Source: Candidatus Paralachnospira caecorum (lineage in GTDB: Bacteria; Bacillota; Clostridia; Lachnospirales; Lachnospiraceae). From it: a stretch of 64,000 bases of DNA. The number at the start of each line of letters is the position of its first letter. Positions within the stretch are counted from its first letter, which is position 1. A program made the translations under genes and the position numbers. The notes under the pieces were generated by a model. That model was not told the origin of the DNA and searched no databases. It saw nothing but the letters and a program-made list of their open reading frames with translations. The stretch spans positions 1 to 64,000 of the forward strand of contig CAJFHG010000009.1 in assembly GCA_904379015.1 (NCBI GenBank), read 5' to 3'. Shown one piece after another: positions 58,601 through 64,000 of the stretch.

Positions 58601-61005
58601 ACGTCGCTGCTGGTACCAACCATGCTGTTGGTTCCGCCGGGCGCTACCCATCTGGGTACCCAGCCGTTGGACTGATAATGCTCAACCAGGCCGTTCAGCA
58701 GTTCGGTGTCATAATTAGGCGTAAACAGAGAATATGCCGCCCAGGTAGTACGGTAGGTATCCCAGAAGCCGTTATTGATATAAATCTTTCCGTCTTCGAT
58801 CTCATGCTCCCCGTAAGGGCTGCGGTACTGCCATACAGGCTCCTCAGCGGTGCCCGTGTTCTCGGACATGTTGTTGGGATACATATACAGACGGTAAATG
58901 CTGGAGTACAGGGAAATCAGTTCTTCTTCTGTCGCGCCCTCCACATCTGTAATGATGCTTAAGGTATCGTCCCAGACTCCCTGAGCTTCTGCCATGACCT
59001 CATCAAAGGTCTTGCCGCCCACTTCCAGCTCCATGTTCTTCTGTGCCTGTTCTTCACTGATATAGGAAGTTGCCAGATAAAGAACAACCTCTTCCGTATC
59101 AAAGGAAGCGATGCCCTGTTTGCCGGATACGCGGGTAAATGTGGGAGCTACGCTGAACTCACCATATACATACATTCTCTGGGAACCGTTGCCTGTATGG
59201 TCGCTGTAGGCCGTAAAGCTCTGTCCGTCCTCAGAGAAGGTCAGGCCGCCGCCCGCGTTCACACAGTCAAATACAAGGTTTTTGTACTCTGTGTCTGCGT
59301 CAAACGTCGCTCTGACAACGCCGGCATGATCCGTCGCCGTTACTTCCATCCTGGCGCCCGCCGCGTTGGCCGGATCGCCGTTTGCTTTGAAATCGTCAAA
59401 GTCCACACTGTAGTAATGGGCCTTTGCCACTTCCTGATCATGGGAGAATTCAGAACGGACACTGCTCTGGTTGATCGCTCCTTTTTCAGGCTCGATAGAG
59501 GTATTGACCATGAACTGCCAGGTGCCTCTGTCGCCGGTCCAGTAGGAAGCCTCATGGCTGATGCTCATATACTGGAGCTGAGTATCCTGGTAATCATAGG
59601 TCTTGGTGCTGGCGTAGTTGGTGCAGGGAACCCAGAAATTAAACCCGTTGGGCGCCGTCACCGCAGGAGCGGTCAGGCCTCTGGAGAAGCCGGGATCGTC
59701 ATTGGTTCCGCGCAGGATGTATACATAGTCAGACAGATGCTCATATTCCGTGTCGTCCTTTGTATAGATCTCAATATCATCGAACCATGTCCTGAAATAA
59801 GAAATATCACCCATGGTGTCCTTATCGAATACCACGAGGATCTGGTCGATGGTCTTGCCTGCCGCCACATCACCGATCTTGGAGTAGATCTGGTTCCACT
59901 GGCTTGTGGTCAAGATCCTGCTCTCACCCTGAGCAGCCGCGGTCATCTGTGTGCCGTTCTGGTCTTTTGCAGCCAGTTCGCTCAGATAGGTGCCGTCGTC
60001 AAACTTCAGGTCGATGGCCATGTACATCTGGGTATAATCATAGTCATAATTGCTGACCAGATCCGGGCAGAGCACATAGCTTAAATAGGTGTTGTCCTCA
60101 ACGGTTACATCCACATTGTCAAACAGGATATTGGACGCATAGGCGTTTTCGCCCATCATAGAGCCGGAAACCTCCAGCGCGCCCGCGCCGCTCCAGCCTA
60201 CGTTGTCAGACTGCGCCCACGCGTCTGCAGGACCGGATCCCACTCTGGTGATCATCATTTCCTTGATGGAACCGGGATCTTCAATTCCCGTCGCGAGGCT
60301 CAGATCAGCCAGCTGGTTCTCACTTCCATCGCTGTAGTTTTCTGTGACCTCCAGACGGTAATATTTGTAGGCAACTTCATTATCAGGGATCTCATAGACA
60401 TTCTGCTGGAATCTGGAGGCGAACTCCTGATCCTCCTGAGTATCCAGAGCTACCCACTCTTTTTCCTCGCCTTCATCATTGCTGGCCAGCAGAGTCCAGT
60501 CCTTGGGATCACGTCCCTTGGAATCATTTGCCGAGGTCAGCGCATAAATTTTAATGACCTGCGCGGTTTCCAGCTCAAACTCAACCCAGATCGGATTGTC
60601 CGCTGTGGGACGGTTTGCTCTGGTATAGAATTTTGTGCCGGAATTGCTGTCAAACAGGTTTGCATAAACCTCTCTGTCATTATACAGCTCGCTTCCGCTC
60701 AGATTGTCGAGTAAAACTGAATCCGTTATATCACCCTTCAGTTTTAATGCGGAATCCAGATCGCGGATATTCTCTGTGGCTCTTTCGCCTTCTTCAGAAA
60801 TTGATTCCTGAAAGCCCTCCATGACCGCTTCATCTTCTTCAAATGAAGTGGACCACTGGATCTTTTTAGTTCCGTTTTCATAATCGTCATGCGGTGTGGC
60901 AGCCAGTGCCGTGATGCCTGAAGCACACTGCAGGACGCTGGGAAGTACCATTGCCGCCGCCAGAACGGAAGCCGCAATTTTACTTCTGAATGTTCTCTTT
61001 TTCAT
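55654..61005 (-). CDS. secreted multidomain GH92-like alpha-mannosidase with discoidin/CBM-like modules and C-terminal SLH domains
   Basis: Signal peptide (MKKRTFRSKIAASVLAAAMVLPSVLQCASGITALAA); GH92 signatures (NNGFWDTYRTTWAAYSLFTP; GHNNQPSHHILYMYDYAGQPWKAQYYVRDILKRCF; GYLGDEDNGEMSGWYIFSALGFYP); CBM6-like segment (AERFSDKDSKIVDDG...CNVDWFRF); three SLH repeats at the end. Confidence 0.92.
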   Translation of the reverse strand: MKKRTFRSKIAASVLAAAMVLPSVLQCASGITALAATPHDDYENGTKKIQWSTSFEEDEAVMEGFQESISEEGERATENIRDLDSALKLKGDITDSVLLDNLSGSELYNDREVYANLFDSNSGTKFYTRANRPTADNPIWVEFELETAQVIKIYALTSANDSKGRDPKDWTLLASNDEGEEKEWVALDTQEDQEFASRFQQNVYEIPDNEVAYKYYRLEVTENYSDGSENQLADLSLATGIEDPGSIKEMMITRVGSGPADAWAQSDNVGWSGAGALEVSGSMMGENAYASNILFDNVDVTVEDNTYLSYVLCPDLVSNYDYDYTQMYMAIDLKFDDGTYLSELAAKDQNGTQMTAAAQGESRILTTSQWNQIYSKIGDVAAGKTIDQILVVFDKDTMGDISYFRTWFDDIEIYTKDDTEYEHLSDYVYILRGTNDDPGFSRGLTAPAVTAPNGFNFWVPCTNYASTKTYDYQDTQLQYMSISHEASYWTGDRGTWQFMVNTSIEPEKGAINQSSVRSEFSHDQEVAKAHYYSVDFDDFKANGDPANAAGARMEVTATDHAGVVRATFDADTEYKNLVFDCVNAGGGLTFSEDGQSFTAYSDHTGNGSQRMYVYGEFSVAPTFTRVSGKQGIASFDTEEVVLYLATSYISEEQAQKNMELEVGGKTFDEVMAEAQGVWDDTLSIITDVEGATEEELISLYSSIYRLYMYPNNMSENTGTAEEPVWQYRSPYGEHEIEDGKIYINNGFWDTYRTTWAAYSLFTPNYDTELLNGLVEHYQSNGWVPRWVAPGGTNSMVGTSSDVVFGDAIEKGIEFNYEDAYKSTLRNSATVSSNLTGGGRKNLETSIFQGYVAGTSENFSWSIESYINDYGIAQMAKNLAEAETDPAKKAAYESEYQYYLNRAQNYALLFYQAGGEIDDMWLRGKEANGAWTTANNTDGEYDPVRWQGDYTETNGYNMSVSVPQDAQGLANLYGGRDALAAKIDSILIDYTPFSGYGAEGGNGGIHEQKEAREVKLGQLGHNNQPSHHILYMYDYAGQPWKAQYYVRDILKRCFVGSTFGQGYLGDEDNGEMSGWYIFSALGFYPTNMGSGEYTIGSPLFDSVTVNMDNGKQIKITANNNSDENVYIQSMTLNGEAYDKCYFSHEDLANGAEIVFNMGSTPNEEWGSSEDSLPSSITEGDEIPSPDMDATDSYTEAVDNAADVTTADAADDTLYGNIEGVAGLIDNTSGTEVALNGETTTLVYASDEGTKVTMVTLTSGKEEGTAPTAVKIYGAMKGGEWTELAAYDNLTFEWTQYTRPFAVNSAEAYNLYKIELTGGTSLAEVEFLAETEAVEPREQLVQLTEEAHSLSTDELDSEIKTLLDTQIAAAEAVLAKEDADLSEILDAYYALLDIVTRVNNIRDAYEKIEAERFSDKDSKIVDDGPNIGGVQRNTWASYEDIVFGEGTDYFEIYYSAQSSDAGGWVEVYLDDMENPDNLILTIEVPKTGSWRDYQLVSTAEVKEGITPGHHTVYLVFRNDGSHSYVCNVDWFRFDNTDPNAAAAVVDMINAIGEVTLDSEDAITAARAAYDALRDDTEKPLVTNRAVLEAAEEQLASYKEFENVYGDVSSENWSFYYIYDVYVKGLMSGYSNGNFGPYDTLVRGQFAMTLHRMEGEPEMEYQAIFPDVLEDDYYADAILWGVENKIITGYDTTGLFMPVRNIQRQELAVMMFRYANMKGYDTSARADYSGYKDADSVDAFAEEAMSWAVATGVISGKYNQTELDPQGNASREECATILSRFTDLYW

Positions 61006-61381
61006 GAAAACTCATAACCTCCCTTACGTTATAGTAGGCATGTTGATTCATGCTGCAAAGTTTGCTGCTGACTGAAAACTGTGATCTGCCGGTTTCCTCC
61101 CCCCTTTTCTCATTTATTTTTTTCAAAGTCAGTTCACAAACTCTCATAATTCGATTATAATAAAAAACAGCCCTGGAAACAGTGGGGTAAAATTATGATT
61201 TATGGGGGGATTATTGTGCAATTTAACCATGAAAGGCAGATTTTCCCGTGGCTTTTAGGCATTTTTTTATTTATTCTGCCTGACAGCAGGGAAAAGTGCC
61301 CTGCACTATGGGATTTCTGTACAAATTCCTGTGCGATTTGGCTGAAATGCGCAAAATATTAAACAGAAAGGCGGAACAACT

Positions 61382-62188
61382 ATGGAACCCATGATTTTAA
61401 TGAAAGGCTTTTTGATCGGCGCGTCTATGCTGATCCCGGGCGTCAGCGGAGGGACGATGGCCATGATTTTCGGCATATACGACAGGCTGATCTCCAGTAT
61501 CAGTTCTTTCATGAAGCACAAAAAAGAAAGCGCCCTGTTCCTTCTGCAGTTTGTAATCGGCGCGGGAGCGGCGTTTCTGATCCTGGCCGGCCCTATGGCG
61601 GCTCTGAGCAGGAATTTTCCCCGGGAAATGGCATTTTTCGTGATCGGAGCGATCGTCGGCGGCATTCCTGTCATTTATAAGGAGACCAAAGTAAAAAAAC
61701 TGTCTATCTACAGCCTCATTTACCTGGCGATCGGTCTGCTTCTGGTCGTTCTTTCCGGCATGATGCCCCGCAACCTGTTTTCAGCGGGCGACAGCAGCCT
61801 GATGGGATTTGTATTTCAGTTCATCGCAGGTATCCTGGGCGCCCTGGCACTGGTTCTTCCCGGTATTTCCTTCTCTTCCATGCTGTACATGATGGGCGTT
61901 TATGAAACGATCTTCGGGGCGATCGGAAACAGAGACGTGATGGGCGTTCTCCCCTTCGCGCTGGGATGCATCCTTGGGATTCTGCTCCTTACGAGATTCC
62001 TGGAGATTGCCATGAAAAAGTATCCTCATCCCACATATATGATCATCCTCGGATTCGTGATCGGATCCATCGGAGACATCATCGCCGAAATGCCCGGCCT
62101 GGCGGGGATCTGGAATACGCTTTTCTGCATTGTCCTGGCGGCTGTGGGCTTCATCTGCATCCGGCTCCTGTCCCGCTACGAAGAATAA
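61382..62188 (+). CDS. DUF368-family membrane protein (candidate polyprenyl-phosphate transporter)
   Basis: GFLIGASMLIPGVSGGTMAMIFGIYDRLISSIS; LVLPGISFSSMLYMMGVYE duplicated PGxSGG-like motifs. Confidence 0.92.
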   Translation: MEPMILMKGFLIGASMLIPGVSGGTMAMIFGIYDRLISSISSFMKHKKESALFLLQFVIGAGAAFLILAGPMAALSRNFPREMAFFVIGAIVGGIPVIYKETKVKKLSIYSLIYLAIGLLLVVLSGMMPRNLFSAGDSSLMGFVFQFIAGILGALALVLPGISFSSMLYMMGVYETIFGAIGNRDVMGVLPFALGCILGILLLTRFLEIAMKKYPHPTYMIILGFVIGSIGDIIAEMPGLAGIWNTLFCIVLAAVGFICIRLLSRYEE

Positions 62189-62203
62189 AAAGCCGGATCA
62201 GAA

Positions 62204-62244
62204 AAAGAGAGCATCGATCCTCCGCGGGTACCGGTGCTCTCTTT
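62204..62244 (+). terminator. intrinsic terminator after DUF368 gene
   Basis: AAAGAGAGCA...TGCTCTCTTT followed by T-rich tract. Confidence 0.75.
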
Positions 62245-62272
62245 CCATTTCATTTTTATTTCTTTATTTCTT

Positions 62273-62698
62273 TTACTCCAGCCTGTCAATGAGGCGTCCT
62301 GCCTCCAGTGTATTGTCCGTAATGGGGACCCAATGATGCGCCAGCTTCATCAGGCAGGAATCATCCGGTGTCACCCCTTCGTTCTCCAGGAATTGGATGG
62401 ACAGCTTGAAAAGCTCCCGCTCGCTCAGCGCCACATTATCCAGAACAACTCTCCCCTTTTCCAGCATATAAGAGGTATCTGTATCCTTTCTGGTGATCAT
62501 CTCGTCCACCGTATCCTTCAGGAACTGATAATGCTCCTGGTCCCAGGCCGACAAAAACAGGCATTTGCACAGCCCTTTCGTACAGAAGGGCTGTTTTTTC
62601 AGTGTCTTCCAGGTTTCTTTAAAACGGTCCATATGCGCCGATGATAAAAATAATTTCGCGTCCATTAAGGAGCGCAAACATTTATCCTTCCATGCCAT
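62273..62698 (-). CDS. conserved-looking hypothetical protein, 141 aa
   Basis: Open frame, likely start with RBS-like AAGGGGGAGCAGCC upstream; no family recognised. Confidence 0.6.
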   Translation of the reverse strand: MAWKDKCLRSLMDAKLFLSSAHMDRFKETWKTLKKQPFCTKGLCKCLFLSAWDQEHYQFLKDTVDEMITRKDTDTSYMLEKGRVVLDNVALSERELFKLSIQFLENEGVTPDDSCLMKLAHHWVPITDNTLEAGRLIDRLE

Positions 62699-62768
62699 GG
62701 CTGCTCCCCCTTTACTACTCGTATGTATACATTTTACACGATTCAGGAAGGCAAATCAAGCTGAAACA

Positions 62769-64000
62769 TCAGCGATTTGCCAATTCCCTGGTGATATCCT
62801 GCCATGTCACGCCTTTTTCCGCCATCAGGACCATCGCGTGATACAGAAAATCAGAAAGTTCATAGATGATCTCCTCCGGATCCGGATTTTTCGCCGCGAT
62901 GATGATCTCTGCAGCCTCCTCTCCCACCTTCTTCAAAATCTTGTCGATTCCCTTATCGAACAGATAATTGGTGTAGGATCCCTCCTTTGGATGGATCTTT
63001 CTGTCCTCGATCACCTGATAAACTTCTTCAAATACCCGCAGCGGATTGGTCTCCTCGTAATCCTTCCTGAGAAGCGTCTGGAAAAAGCAGGAACGGGAAC
63101 CGGTATGGCAGGCAGCTCCCACCTGAAATACCTTTGCCAGAAGCGTATCATTATCACAGTCCAGGTGAAGAGATTTCACATACTGGAAATGACCCGATGT
63201 CTCTCCCTTCAGCCACTGGCTCTTCCGGCTGCGGCTGTAATAGTGCATTTTCCCGGTCCGGACCGTATCCTGAAAGGCCTGTTCATTCATATAAGCCATC
63301 ATCAGAACCTCAGACGTTTTGTAGTCCTGAACGATCACGGGAAGCAGGCCGTCCGCTCCCGGCTTCATATCCGACCAGCCCGCGGTACTTTCCCAGGTGT
63401 TCACAGCGATCCCGTCCGCTTTCAGCTGATGCTTGAGCTCCATAAAATCAATGGTCCTTTCTTTCCGGGCAGGAAAGCAGACACCGGCTGATGAGGGAAG
63501 GGACAAGAGGGTTTCCGCTTCCTCTCCGGAAGCCTCCTCCGTCAGAAAGAAGACCGGACAGGAAGACTCTCTGCCGGAAACTGCCTGATCCCGTCCGGCA
63601 ATCAGAGATCCGGCTCCCAGGGCCGCGAACTCCTCGGTCCGGGAAAGCGCCTCCTCACAGTCCAGAAGCACAGCGATCTTTTCCTTTCCAAAGCGGTCTG
63701 ACACTTCTTTCAGAATATCGATGTTTTCTTCTTCGGAGGCTTTGAGAAATACCATCCGCGCGCCGGCATACAGATATTTTTTGACATCCTCCACCCGTTT
63801 TACGCGTCCTCCCGCCATGATGGGAATATCCACCGTTCTGGCAAGCTTCTTGATGATCCCGATGTTGGCCTCATGCCCGGCATCGTCTCCTGAATCATCG
63901 ATGATCAGGATCATATCCGCCCCGCTGCCTTCGCTGTCTCTGCACAGCTGCCCGGGCGTCTCCGTCAGCGGCGCCCCCATCGGGTCCGCTGCCTGTCCGT
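62769..64000 (-). CDS. hisIE: HisA/HisF-like domain fused to HisI-HisE (5' end beyond window)
   Basis: His[46 protein letters not shown]; His[42 protein letters not shown]-terminal TIM-barrel-like [57 protein letters not shown]; frame open to the window edge. Confidence 0.9.
   Translation of the reverse strand, partial: GQAADPMGAPLTETPGQLCRDSEGSGADMILIIDDSGDDAGHEANIGIIKKLARTVDIPIMAGGRVKRVEDVKKYLYAGARMVFLKASEEENIDILKEVSDRFGKEKIAVLLDCEEALSRTEEFAALGAGSLIAGRDQAVSGRESSCPVFFLTEEASGEEAETLLSLPSSAGVCFPARKERTIDFMELKHQLKADGIAVNTWESTAGWSDMKPGADGLLPVIVQDYKTSEVLMMAYMNEQAFQDTVRTGKMHYYSRSRKSQWLKGETSGHFQYVKSLHLDCDNDTLLAKVFQVGAACHTGSRSCFFQTLLRKDYEETNPLRVFEEVYQVIEDRKIHPKEGSYTNYLFDKGIDKILKKVGEEAAEIIIAAKNPDPEEIIYELSDFLYHAMVLMAEKGVTWQDITRELANR

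Noticed and set aside
57577-60084. Two long + strand ORFs (319 and 295 aa)
   Set aside because: Antisense to the GH92 gene; no domain recognised; shadow ORFs.

Overview
A 64 kb chromosomal window from a Firmicute, probably a Lachnospiraceae-type Clostridium (inferred from gene content and gene order, not searched). Most of it is dense housekeeping sequence: the obg/yhbY/nadD/yqeK/rsfS end, lexA with an SOS LysM gene, glmS preceded by a recognisable glmS ribozyme, rluD-lspA-aroB-ylmH-sepF, a large shape/division block (D,D-carboxypeptidase, mgsA, rodA/ftsW, minE-minD-minC, pbp2, mreD, mreC, radC), miaA-mutL-mutS, miaB, proA/proB, ybeY-phoH. The more accessory right half contains a LysR/nitroreductase divergon, a tandem-repeat coiled-coil protein, a metF-metV-rnfC2-type methylene-THF reductase locus with a duplicated MetV-like domain, a CPA2 antiporter/TetR pair, a junction where two N-terminally truncated genes meet (GNAT / histidine kinase), a 1783-aa secreted GH92-like mannosidase with SLH anchoring, a DUF368 gene, and a HisA/F-like-HisI-HisE fusion running off the right edge. 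No CRISPR array, rRNA, tRNA, prophage or obvious transposon was seen. I found no clearly new defence or mobile system. The best candidates for follow-up are the MetF/MetV/RnfC2 locus, the repeat coiled-coil gene, the 55.18 kb truncation junction, the GH92-SLH enzyme and several regulatory structures (glmS ribozyme, LexA box cluster, inverted repeats, LysR box, TetR-type repeats). Family calls come from reading motifs; no database search was run.
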